Shown one piece after another: positions 1 through 5,410 of a stretch of 5,410 nt of DNA. The DNA is from an uncultured Porphyromonadaceae bacterium. Its GTDB lineage: Bacteria; Bacteroidota; Bacteroidia; Bacteroidales; Muribaculaceae. Position 1 is the stretch's first letter. Every line of letters begins with the position of its first letter. Where the stretch lies: NCBI GenBank assembly GCA_947176615.1, contig CAMWRO010000206.1, forward strand, positions 1 to 5,410, given 5' to 3'. Below the pieces are notes generated by a model. That model searched no databases, was not told the origin of the DNA, and saw nothing but the letters and a program-made list of their open reading frames with translations. Made by a program: the position numbers and the translations under genes.

Positions 1-680
1 TCTCTATCGTAAGCCAGAGTAGCTCCTACGGCTCACTCGATACTGACCGCGCCAACGGTTGCATCCGCGACATGGAACATGCCTATGTCAAGGACGGGGG
101 GCTCGCCGTGCTGCACGGCAACATCGCCCGCAACGGATGCGTGGTCAAGACAGCCGGTGTCGACGAGAGCATTTTCAAGTTTTCAGGCCCGGCAAAGGTA
201 TTCACCTCGCAAGAGGCCGCCGTCGATGCCATCCTCCACGACAAAATCAAGGCCGGCGACGTGGTTGTCATCACCTACGAAGGCCCCAAGGGGGGTCCGG
301 GGATGCAGGAGATGCTTTACCCTACATCTTATATAAAGAGCAAACACCTCGGGAAACAGTGCGCGCTGATTACCGACGGCCGTTTCTCGGGAGGGACGTC
401 AGGACTGTCAATCGGCCATATCTCGCCCGAGGCAGCCGCCGGAGGTGAAATCGGCCTCGTCAGAGACGGTGACATCATCGAAATCGACATTCCCGCGCGC
501 CGCATCAGCGTCAATCTGACCGACGAGCAGCTTGCCACGCGGCGCAAAGAGGAGGAAAATCTTGGCCGAGAGGCATTTACTCCCCGCGACCGCCAGCGAA
601 ATATTTCCCGCGCCCTTAAAGCCTATGCGGCAATGGTGACGTCAGCCGACAAGGGCGGTGTGAGAGAATTGAACATTTAA
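1..680 (+). CDS. ilvD: Dihydroxy-acid dehydratase, C-terminal part (5' end outside window)
   Basis: This enzyme dehydrates 2,3-dihydroxy-isovalerate and 2,3-dihydroxy-3-methylvalerate to the 2-keto acids, the step before the final transamination to valine and isoleucine. It is a cytosolic enzyme with an iron-sulfur cluster and Mg2+. The frame is open from base 3 with no start codon, so about 225 residues remain of a family usually 560-620 long. I see the conserved DTDRANGCIR stretch, then GGLAVLHGN, NGCVVKTAGVD, EGPKGGPGMQEMLYPTS and the family signature ALITDGRFSGGTSG. From family structures, the Glu in QEML (309-311) is a Mg2+ ligand and the Ser in GRFSGG (387-389) is the catalytic base; both are present. 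The end (SADKGGVRELNI) is the normal terminus. The fragment resembles the long E. coli type closely as I recall that sequence. ilvB follows after 18 bases on the same strand. No frameshift is seen. Confidence 0.96.
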   Translation, partial: SIVSQSSSYGSLDTDRANGCIRDMEHAYVKDGGLAVLHGNIARNGCVVKTAGVDESIFKFSGPAKVFTSQEAAVDAILHDKIKAGDVVVITYEGPKGGPGMQEMLYPTSYIKSKHLGKQCALITDGRFSGGTSGLSIGHISPEAAAGGEIGLVRDGDIIEIDIPARRISVNLTDEQLATRRKEEENLGREAFTPRDRQRNISRALKAYAAMVTSADKGGVRELNI

Positions 681-698
681 ACCCCCTATATATAATAT
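681..698 (+). other. AT-rich ilvD-ilvB spacer without Shine-Dalgarno
   Basis: This 18-base spacer begins with a short C run and then is almost pure alternating T/A up to the ilvB ATG. No purine-rich ribosome-binding motif is present. Bacteroidetes generally initiate on AT-rich, unstructured leaders rather than strong Shine-Dalgarno sites, and the spacer fits that. It supports the ATG at 699 as the ilvB start. I see no convincing separate promoter here. Confidence 0.6.
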
Positions 699-2432
699 AT
701 GAGTGAAATGATTTCAGGGGCCGAGGCAATCCTACGCAGTTTTCTTGCCGAAGGCACCGACACCATATTCGGCTATCCGGGAGGGGCGATAATGCCTTTC
801 TACGACAAGCTGTATGACTATACTGACCGTCTGCGCCACATCCTCGTGCGCCACGAGCAGGGAGCGATTCATGCCGCACAAGGCTATGCCCGCGCGTCGG
901 GACGCACCGGCGTAGTCTCTGTCACATCGGGGCCGGGAGCCACCAATGTCATTACCGGACTGAGCGACGCACTGATGGACAGCACGCCCATTGTCGTCAT
1001 AACCGGACAGGTAGGCGTCGCGACCCTCGGCACCGATGCGTTTCAGGAGACCGATGTTGTCGGTATCGTCCAGTCAATAAGCAAGTGGGCATTCCAGATC
1101 CGCCGCGCCGAGGAAATCCCGGCCGCGGTGGCAAAGGCTTTTTATATCGCCTCGACAGGCCGCCCCGGCCCTGTGGTGCTCGACATCACCAAGGATGCAC
1201 AACTCGGCATGATGGAATGGACCGGCTACCAACCGGTGAAATACATCCGCAGCTATAATCCCGATCCGGAGATTAACCCCGCCGACCTTGCCGATGCCGC
1301 CGCACTGCTGAACTCGGCAGAACGTCCGCTGATTCTCGCGGGCCACGGAATAACCATCGCCCGTGCCGAACAACAGCTGACAGCTCTTGCCGAAAAAGCC
1401 GACATCCCCGTAGGAGCCACGATGCTCGGACTCTCGGCCATGCCGAGCGACCATCCGCTCTTCAAGGGAATGCTCGGTATGCACGGCAACATCGGCCCCA
1501 ACTATAACACCAACAAGGCCGACGTGATACTGGCCGTCGGGATGCGCTTTGACGACCGCGTTACCGGTGACACGTCACGATATGCACCCGATGCCAAGAT
1601 CATCCACATCGACATCGACGCGTCAGAGCTGAACAAAAACATCCGGGCAACCACCACAATCCACGGCGACGCGGGAAAAGTACTGAACGCCCTGCTCCCC
1701 CTCATCAACCAAGCGGGCCGCGAGGAATGGCTCAAATCATTTGACGGACCTGACAAGGTGGAGCACGAGACTGTCGTGATGCGCGAGGTATTCCCTCAGG
1801 AGACTGTCGGAGTGATGCGCATGGGCGAAGTCACCCGCCGCATCTCAGAGGCGACAGGAAACGAAGCCATCTGCGTGACCGACGTGGGTCAGAACCAGAT
1901 GATGGGCGCACGGTATTTCAAGTTCACCAAGCCGCGCAGCCTCATAACCTCGGGAGGTTTAGGCACGATGGGATTCTGCCTCCCGGCTGCAATAGGCGCA
2001 AAACTCGCCTGTCCCGGCAGGAACGTCATCGCGCTGATGGGCGACGGCGGTTTCCAGATGACCATGCAGGAACTCGGCACAATAATGGAAAACGGTATCG
2101 GGGTGAAAATCGTCATTATGAACAACAATTTCCTCGGGAACGTGAGACAATGGCAGGAACTCTTTTTCAACAGCCGCTTTTCGGCCACGCCGATGCTCAA
2201 CCCCGACTTTGTCGCCATCGCGGCGGCCTATGGCATCGACGGCGAGAGCGTCATGTCGCGCGACGAGCTTGACGGGGCAATCGGCCGCATGCTTGCCACC
2301 GACCGGCCCTATCTGCTCAACGTCAACATCGAGTCGACCGACATGGTGTTCCCGATGGTGGCCCCGGGAGCCGCGATTGACGACATAATGTTAAACGTAT
2401 CAACCAAATACAAGCCTGAGACGCATGAATAA
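699..2432 (+). CDS. ilvB: Acetolactate synthase (acetohydroxyacid synthase) large, catalytic subunit
   Basis: This is the catalytic subunit of AHAS. It is cytosolic, uses thiamine diphosphate, FAD and Mg2+, and makes 2-acetolactate from two pyruvates or 2-aceto-2-hydroxybutyrate from pyruvate plus 2-ketobutyrate. The 577 residues match the usual 550-600. The N-terminal ThDP domain (about 4-170) has GYPGGA (25-30), the catalytic Glu53 in RHEQGA, and SGPGATN (77-83). The central domain (about 193-330) has GMRFDDRVTG near 282-291. The C-terminal ThDP domain (about 390-545) carries the metal/ThDP motif GDGG (448-451) leading to NNN (475-477), then FLGNVRQWQ. Gly106 sits in GQVG, where many AHASs have GQVP, and Asn481 sits in LGN, where many have LGM. 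The start MSEMISGAEAIL is right for the family. The last 8 bases overlap ilvN, which encodes the regulatory subunit. Confidence 0.97.
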   Translation: MSEMISGAEAILRSFLAEGTDTIFGYPGGAIMPFYDKLYDYTDRLRHILVRHEQGAIHAAQGYARASGRTGVVSVTSGPGATNVITGLSDALMDSTPIVVITGQVGVATLGTDAFQETDVVGIVQSISKWAFQIRRAEEIPAAVAKAFYIASTGRPGPVVLDITKDAQLGMMEWTGYQPVKYIRSYNPDPEINPADLADAAALLNSAERPLILAGHGITIARAEQQLTALAEKADIPVGATMLGLSAMPSDHPLFKGMLGMHGNIGPNYNTNKADVILAVGMRFDDRVTGDTSRYAPDAKIIHIDIDASELNKNIRATTTIHGDAGKVLNALLPLINQAGREEWLKSFDGPDKVEHETVVMREVFPQETVGVMRMGEVTRRISEATGNEAICVTDVGQNQMMGARYFKFTKPRSLITSGGLGTMGFCLPAAIGAKLACPGRNVIALMGDGGFQMTMQELGTIMENGIGVKIVIMNNNFLGNVRQWQELFFNSRFSATPMLNPDFVAIAAAYGIDGESVMSRDELDGAIGRMLATDRPYLLNVNIESTDMVFPMVAPGAAIDDIMLNVSTKYKPETHE

Positions 2433-2979
2433 CGAGCAACTGTTTACAATATCGGTCTTTACCGAGAATCAAGTGGGACTGCTCAGCCGCATCTCCACCA
2501 TTTTCACCCGCCGCGGACTCAACATCGAGAGCATCACGGCAAGTTCAAGCTCCATGCCGGGCATACACAAAATCACCCTGACGTGCCGCAGCACCCGCGC
2601 GGCGATGGAAAAGGTTGTGGCCCAGATTGAAAAATGCGTCGAAGTCTTGCGGGCATTCCTTTATACCGACGACGAAATCGTCCATCAGGAAATCGCCCTC
2701 TACAAGGTGCCGACCGACCGCCTGCTCGACCTGAAAAACCTTGAGGAGGTAATACGCATCCACAATGCGCGCATCCTTGAAATCACCCGCGAATACACCG
2801 TGATTGAAAAAGCCGGACACAGTGATGAAACCGAGGCGCTGTATAATTTGTTAAAACGGTATGACATCCGCCAGTTTGTGCGCAGCGGCCGCATCGCGGT
2901 CACCAAGTCGCCGACGGAGCACTTCACCTATTTCCTTGAAGAACAGGAAAAACGTCGCAACAAAACAGAAGACTTATGA
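2425..2979 (+). CDS. ilvN: Acetolactate synthase small, regulatory subunit
   Basis: This subunit binds IlvB, raises its activity and normally carries valine feedback inhibition. The N-terminal ACT domain (about 7-80) begins FTISVFTENQVGLLSRI and continues RRGLNIESI. By direct alignment with remembered E. coli IlvH, Gly14 and Asn29 of the valine site correspond to Gly18 and Asn33, and both are kept, so valine sensitivity is inferred. A small-subunit C-terminal domain follows (about 95-170, with EIALYKVP and the GRIAVTKSP stretch near the end). At 184 residues it is about 20 longer than E. coli IlvH (163). The extra length is partly a charged C-terminal tail (LEEQEKRRNKTEDL). The start codon lies inside the end of ilvB (ATGAATAA), which suggests translational coupling that keeps subunit amounts matched. 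The name ilvH would be equally acceptable. Confidence 0.95.
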   Translation: MNNEQLFTISVFTENQVGLLSRISTIFTRRGLNIESITASSSSMPGIHKITLTCRSTRAAMEKVVAQIEKCVEVLRAFLYTDDEIVHQEIALYKVPTDRLLDLKNLEEVIRIHNARILEITREYTVIEKAGHSDETEALYNLLKRYDIRQFVRSGRIAVTKSPTEHFTYFLEEQEKRRNKTEDL

Positions 2980-3734
2980 CATCGCCTGACCAGCATACAC
3001 TCGCCCACCATTTCATCATCACCGCTGCCGACTGCAACAGCCAGCGGGAAATATCCATAGCCCACCTCGTCACCCTCATCATCGAGACTGCCACCGAGCA
3101 CGCCAATTCTATCGGCGTGGGATTTGACCGCCTGATTTCCCACGGGATGTCGTGGGTACTCAGCCGCCTGTCAATCGAGCTTGACGCCGTCCCGTCAATC
3201 AACCGCCGCTACAAACTCGTCACATGGGTCGAAAGCATCAACCGCCTCTATTCCGAGCGAAATTTCGAGATTGTCGACGTGGAGAGCGGGAGCCGGGTGG
3301 GATATGCGCGCACGATATGGATGGCCATCGACATGGAAAGCCGCCGCCCGGCCGACCTGTCGGCCCTGCACATTCTGGAACGCTATATCACTGACCGCCC
3401 ATGCCCCATCGCCAAGCAGGGCAAGCTGCTTCCGGTGACCGCACCGACAAGCGAGGCCACCTACATGTTTGTCACATCTGACATCGATATCAACCGCCAT
3501 GTCACCACCCGGCGTTACATCGAGCTGATTATCGACCGGTGGGAACTCGGTTTCTGGGACGCAAACAGGGTAAAACGTTTCGACATAGCATTTCGTCATG
3601 AGGCGCGTTATGGCGAAGTCGCCACAATCACAGCCGCCCCCCACGGCGAGAGCGCCGGAGTCTATGACGCAGCTATACAGTGTGGCGGCAACGTCACCAC
3701 GCTGGCCCGCATCACCTTCGTCCCCCGCGCATGA
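2976..3734 (+). CDS. Acyl-ACP thioesterase (plant FatA/FatB-like, double hotdog)
   Basis: This is a predicted cytosolic hydrolase releasing free fatty acid from acyl-acyl carrier protein. It has 252 residues, right for bacterial members of the acyl-ACP thioesterase family. The first hotdog repeat (about 8-140) shows the family pattern around IETATEHANSIGVGFDRL, then MSWVLSRLSIELDAVP and LVTWVESINRLYSERNFEI. The second (about 160-250) has the active-site string DIDINRHVTT. Asp171, Asn173 and His175 match the catalytic D-x-N-x-H of plant FatB, and Glu209 in FRHEARYG is in the place of the catalytic Glu. The neighbouring Cys of plant enzymes is Ala210 here. HVTT replaces the usual HVNN. The ATG overlaps the ilvN stop in ATGA, so its translation is probably coupled to ilvN. 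Acyl chain preference cannot be read from sequence; a branched-chain role is inferred only from context. Confidence 0.9.
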   Translation: MTSPDQHTLAHHFIITAADCNSQREISIAHLVTLIIETATEHANSIGVGFDRLISHGMSWVLSRLSIELDAVPSINRRYKLVTWVESINRLYSERNFEIVDVESGSRVGYARTIWMAIDMESRRPADLSALHILERYITDRPCPIAKQGKLLPVTAPTSEATYMFVTSDIDINRHVTTRRYIELIIDRWELGFWDANRVKRFDIAFRHEARYGEVATITAAPHGESAGVYDAAIQCGGNVTTLARITFVPRA

Positions 3735-3779
3735 CGCGCTATTTATTATTTGATTTTTTTATCTTATTACATTTTCCAT
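3735..3779 (+). other. AT-rich thioesterase-ilvC spacer
   Basis: After six GC-rich bases these 45 bases are strongly AT-rich, with a run of seven T at 3754-3760, in sharp contrast to the coding sequence on both sides. There is no hairpin that would act as a terminator and no Shine-Dalgarno motif before the ilvC ATG. The simplest reading is an unstructured ribosome entry region for ilvC within a continuous transcript. A TTTG (3749-3752) and a TAcaTTTT (3768-3775) weakly resemble the Bacteroides promoter elements, but their spacing is short (see rejected items). Confidence 0.5.
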
Positions 3780-4823
3780 ATGGCAAAACTAAATTTTGGC
3801 GGTGTTGAAGAAACCGTCATCACACGCGAGGAATTTCCCATTGAAAAAGCTCGCGAAATCCTGAAAAATGAAACCATCGCAGTGCTTGGATATGGAGTGC
3901 AAGGCCCGGGGCAGAGCCTCAATCTGCGCGACAACGGGTTTAACGTAATCGTCGGCCAGCGTCAAGGCAAGACCTATGACAAGGCAGTCGCCGACGGATG
4001 GGTTCCCGGCGAGACCCTGTTCTCGATTGAGGAAGCCGCCAAGCGCGGCACCATCATCCTGTGCCTGCTCAGCGATGCCGCCGTCATTGAAGTGTGGCCC
4101 CGCATAAAGGAATATCTCACCGAGGGCAAGGCTCTTTATTTCAGCCACGGATTTGCCATCACATGGAGTGACCGCACCGGCGTCGTACCCCCCAAGGATA
4201 TTGACGTTATCATGGTTGCCCCCAAGGGTTCTGGCTCGATGCTGCGCGTCCTGTTCAAGGAAGGCAAAGGTACCAATTCAAGCTATGCCGTCTATCAGGA
4301 CTACACCGGCCACGCGCTTGAACGCACCCTCGCGCTCGGCATCGGCATCGGCTCGGGCTACCTGTTTGAGACCACATTTGAACGCGAGGCTGTTTCTGAC
4401 CTCACCGGCGAGCGCGGCGCGCTGATGGGAGCAATTCAGGGACTGTTCCTCGCCCAGTATGAAGTGCTCCGCGAAAACGGCCACACCCCCTCCGAGGCAT
4501 TCAACGAGACCGTCGAGGAACTCACCCAGTCGCTCATGCCCCTCTTTGCCGACAAGGGGATGGACTGGATGTATGCCAACTGCTCGACCACCGCTCAGCG
4601 CGGCGCCCTTGACTGGATGGGTCCCTTCCACGATGCCATCAAGCCTGTCATGGAGCGCCTCTACAAGAGTGTGAAGGAAGGTCACGAGGCACAGCTGTCA
4701 ATCGACTCCAACTCGCAACCCGACTACCGCGAAAAGCTCGAAGAAGAACTCCGCTCCATGCGCGAAAGCGAGCTGTGGCGCGCCGGTGAGACCGTCCGCC
4801 GCCTCCGCCCCGAAAAGCAGTAA
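3780..4823 (+). CDS. ilvC: Ketol-acid reductoisomerase, fungal/Bacteroidetes-like type
   Basis: This enzyme converts acetolactate and acetohydroxybutyrate to the dihydroxy acids used by IlvD, by Mg2+-dependent alkyl migration and NAD(P)H reduction. I use the ATG at 3780 (MAKLNFGG), giving 347 residues. An in-frame ATG at 3750 would add MIFLSYYIFH, which comes from the AT-rich spacer and looks non-coding. The Rossmann motif GYGVQG is at 37-42 and the cofactor loop GQRQGKTY at 59-66. The loop has no acidic residue, so NADPH is the likelier cofactor (inferred). Active-site candidates are His123 (SHGF), Lys149 (APKGSG), metal ligands Asp207 and Glu211 (DLTGE), Glu243 and Glu247 (ETVEE), and Ser269 (CSTTA). 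The sequence, including the NSQPDYREKLEEEL and RRLRPEKQ ends, follows yeast Ilv5 much more closely than typical class I bacterial enzymes, from memory. It is the last gene of the operon. Confidence 0.96.
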   Translation: MAKLNFGGVEETVITREEFPIEKAREILKNETIAVLGYGVQGPGQSLNLRDNGFNVIVGQRQGKTYDKAVADGWVPGETLFSIEEAAKRGTIILCLLSDAAVIEVWPRIKEYLTEGKALYFSHGFAITWSDRTGVVPPKDIDVIMVAPKGSGSMLRVLFKEGKGTNSSYAVYQDYTGHALERTLALGIGIGSGYLFETTFEREAVSDLTGERGALMGAIQGLFLAQYEVLRENGHTPSEAFNETVEELTQSLMPLFADKGMDWMYANCSTTAQRGALDWMGPFHDAIKPVMERLYKSVKEGHEAQLSIDSNSQPDYREKLEEELRSMRESELWRAGETVRRLRPEKQ

Positions 4824-4842
4824 ATGCTGACGAGCTAAGACA

Positions 4843-4886
4843 AAAAGCAAGGCGCGAAAGTGGCAATACTTTCGCGCCTTGCTTTT
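4843..4886. terminator. Bidirectional intrinsic terminator between convergent genes
   Basis: There is a perfect 19-bp inverted repeat: arm 4843-4861 (AAAAGCAAGGCGCGAAAGT) pairs with 4868-4886, leaving a 6-base loop GGCAAT. On the plus strand the hairpin ends in TTTT and runs into ATCTGATTTTAG, fitting termination after ilvC, whose stop is 19 bases upstream. On the minus strand the other arm ends in a run of five T, fitting termination of the convergent kinase gene, whose stop codon is about 130 bases away. The A/U-rich outer pairs with a GC-rich core are classic for an intrinsic terminator shared by two operons. Confidence 0.92.
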
Positions 4887-5016
4887 ATCTGATTTTAGTT
4901 CCGCAAGCTGTCAACTTGTCTCGGCAAAAAGGAAGTAATCACCTCACTCAGGCGCAGCCTGAATTTCACTTTTCACCACGTCATTCACCTCAACTTGAGC
5001 TTGCGAAAGTTGAAAG

Positions 5017-5410
5017 TTATTTCAGCGGCATCTTGGCCTCCCAGCCGAGGGCTGAGGCTCCGAGGACGGCGGCATCGGCTTCCTTGAGTTCCGAAAGGAC
5101 AACTTTGACCTTTCCCTTGAACATGCCCATCATGTTCTTGTCCATTGCCTCGCGGAGGGGACGCATCAGCAGCTCGCCCGACTTGGCAAGGCCGCCGAAA
5201 AGAATGATGGCCTCGGGCGACGAGAATACCGTGAAATCACAGAATGCCTCGCCGAGGATGCGGCCCGTGTATTCAAAAATCTCGTTGGCAATCTTGTCTC
5301 CGGCCATAGCAGCGTCATAGACATCCTTGGAGGTGATGGCATCAAGTTCCAGATTGCGGAGAATCGAGGGCTCAGGGCGGATTTCAAGAAATTCGCGCGC
5401 TGTGCGGGCA
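5017..5410 (-). CDS. ROK-family sugar kinase, probable glucokinase, C-terminal part (5' end outside window)
   Basis: The minus-strand frame is open from the window edge (base 5410) to a TAA at 5017-5019, giving 130 complete codons of a family usually about 290-330 residues long. The start is not in the window; the ATG at 5305-5307 is internal, because good family sequence lies upstream of it (ITSKDVYDAA). The core SSPEAIILFGGLAKSGELL matches the C-terminal ATPase-fold glycine motif of ROK kinases, and the tail LSELKEADAAVLGASALGWE is typical of Bacteroidales ROK glucokinases. The substrate is probably glucose, but the sugar-binding and zinc (CxCGxxGC-type) motifs lie outside the window, so this cannot be confirmed. 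It runs convergent to the ilv operon and is probably unrelated in function. Confidence 0.88.
   Translation of the reverse strand, partial: ARTAREFLEIRPEPSILRNLELDAITSKDVYDAAMAGDKIANEIFEYTGRILGEAFCDFTVFSSPEAIILFGGLAKSGELLMRPLREAMDKNMMGMFKGKVKVVLSELKEADAAVLGASALGWEAKMPLK

Noticed and set aside
59..448. Plus-strand open frame of 129 codons overlapping ilvD in another frame.
   Set aside because: It gives an Arg-rich, low-complexity translation in a GC-rich region, entirely inside well-conserved ilvD. It is a frame shadow.
1074..1484. Minus-strand open frame of 136 codons antisense to ilvB (also 1889-2218 and others).
   Set aside because: No recognisable domain, His/Gly/Arg-rich composition, and complete overlap with conserved catalytic-subunit sequence. 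Long antisense frames are expected at this GC content.
3195..3644. Minus-strand open frame of 149 codons antisense to the thioesterase.
   Set aside because: No family resemblance. The sense strand encodes all the expected thioesterase motifs, so this is a shadow.
3749..3775. Possible Bacteroides-type promoter for ilvC: TTTG at 3749-3752 and TAcaTTTT at 3768-3775 (consensus TAnnTTTG).
   Set aside because: The gap between the elements is only 15 bases, shorter than I expect for the -33/-7 pair, and the last base mismatches. Transcription would begin almost at the ATG itself. Such matches are easy to find in a T-rich spacer.
3750..3779. Upstream in-frame ATG extending ilvC by ten residues (MIFLSYYIFH).
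   Set aside because: The added residues come from the AT-rich spacer and do not resemble the family N terminus. MAKLNFGG at 3780 is the expected start.
5305..5307. ATG at 5305-5307 as the start of a small 96-residue minus-strand gene.
   Set aside because: The same frame stays open to the window edge, and the upstream residues continue ROK-like sequence, so this Met is internal.
4916..5320. Plus-strand open frame of 134 codons after the terminator.
   Set aside because: Most of it is antisense to the ROK kinase, whose motifs are clear on the minus strand. The remainder lies in the intergenic spacer, with a Ser/Arg-rich translation and no recognisable domain.

Overview
This is most of a branched-chain amino acid (isoleucine/valine) biosynthesis operon from a Bacteroidetes bacterium. 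It is probably a gut Bacteroidales; GC-rich coding with short AT-rich spacers would suit Muribaculaceae or a relative, but that family-level guess is weak. Four observations support the phylum. The gene order is ilvD - ilvB - ilvN - acyl-ACP thioesterase - ilvC, which I recall from Bacteroides. The ketol-acid reductoisomerase is of the fungal/Bacteroidetes kind. No gene start has a strong Shine-Dalgarno sequence. The ROK kinase tail reads like the Bacteroidales glucokinase group.

Layout: bases 1-680 (+) are the C-terminal third of IlvD, cut by the left edge. ilvB (699-2432), ilvN (2425-2979) and an acyl-ACP thioesterase (2976-3734) follow on the same strand. These three are joined by stop/start overlaps of 8 and 4 bases. 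After a 45-base AT-rich gap comes ilvC (3780-4823). A perfect 19-bp hairpin (4843-4886) with T-runs leaving both sides ends the operon and also serves the convergent gene. On the minus strand, 5017-5410 holds the C-terminal part of a ROK-family sugar kinase, cut by the right edge.

Function: IlvB/IlvN condense pyruvate (or pyruvate with 2-ketobutyrate) to acetohydroxy acids, IlvC isomerises and reduces them, and IlvD dehydrates them to the 2-keto acids. Those keto acids give valine and isoleucine and feed leucine and branched acyl primers. The thioesterase is the one member with no step in this pathway. Its coupling to the acetohydroxyacid synthase genes is the most interesting aspect of the window and suggests a link between branched-chain amino acid supply and (branched) fatty acid release.

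I see no mobile element, CRISPR array, tRNA/rRNA or clear signs of transfer. Apart from the thioesterase placement and a few residue-level oddities, this is an ordinary housekeeping region. I found no convincing undescribed system.
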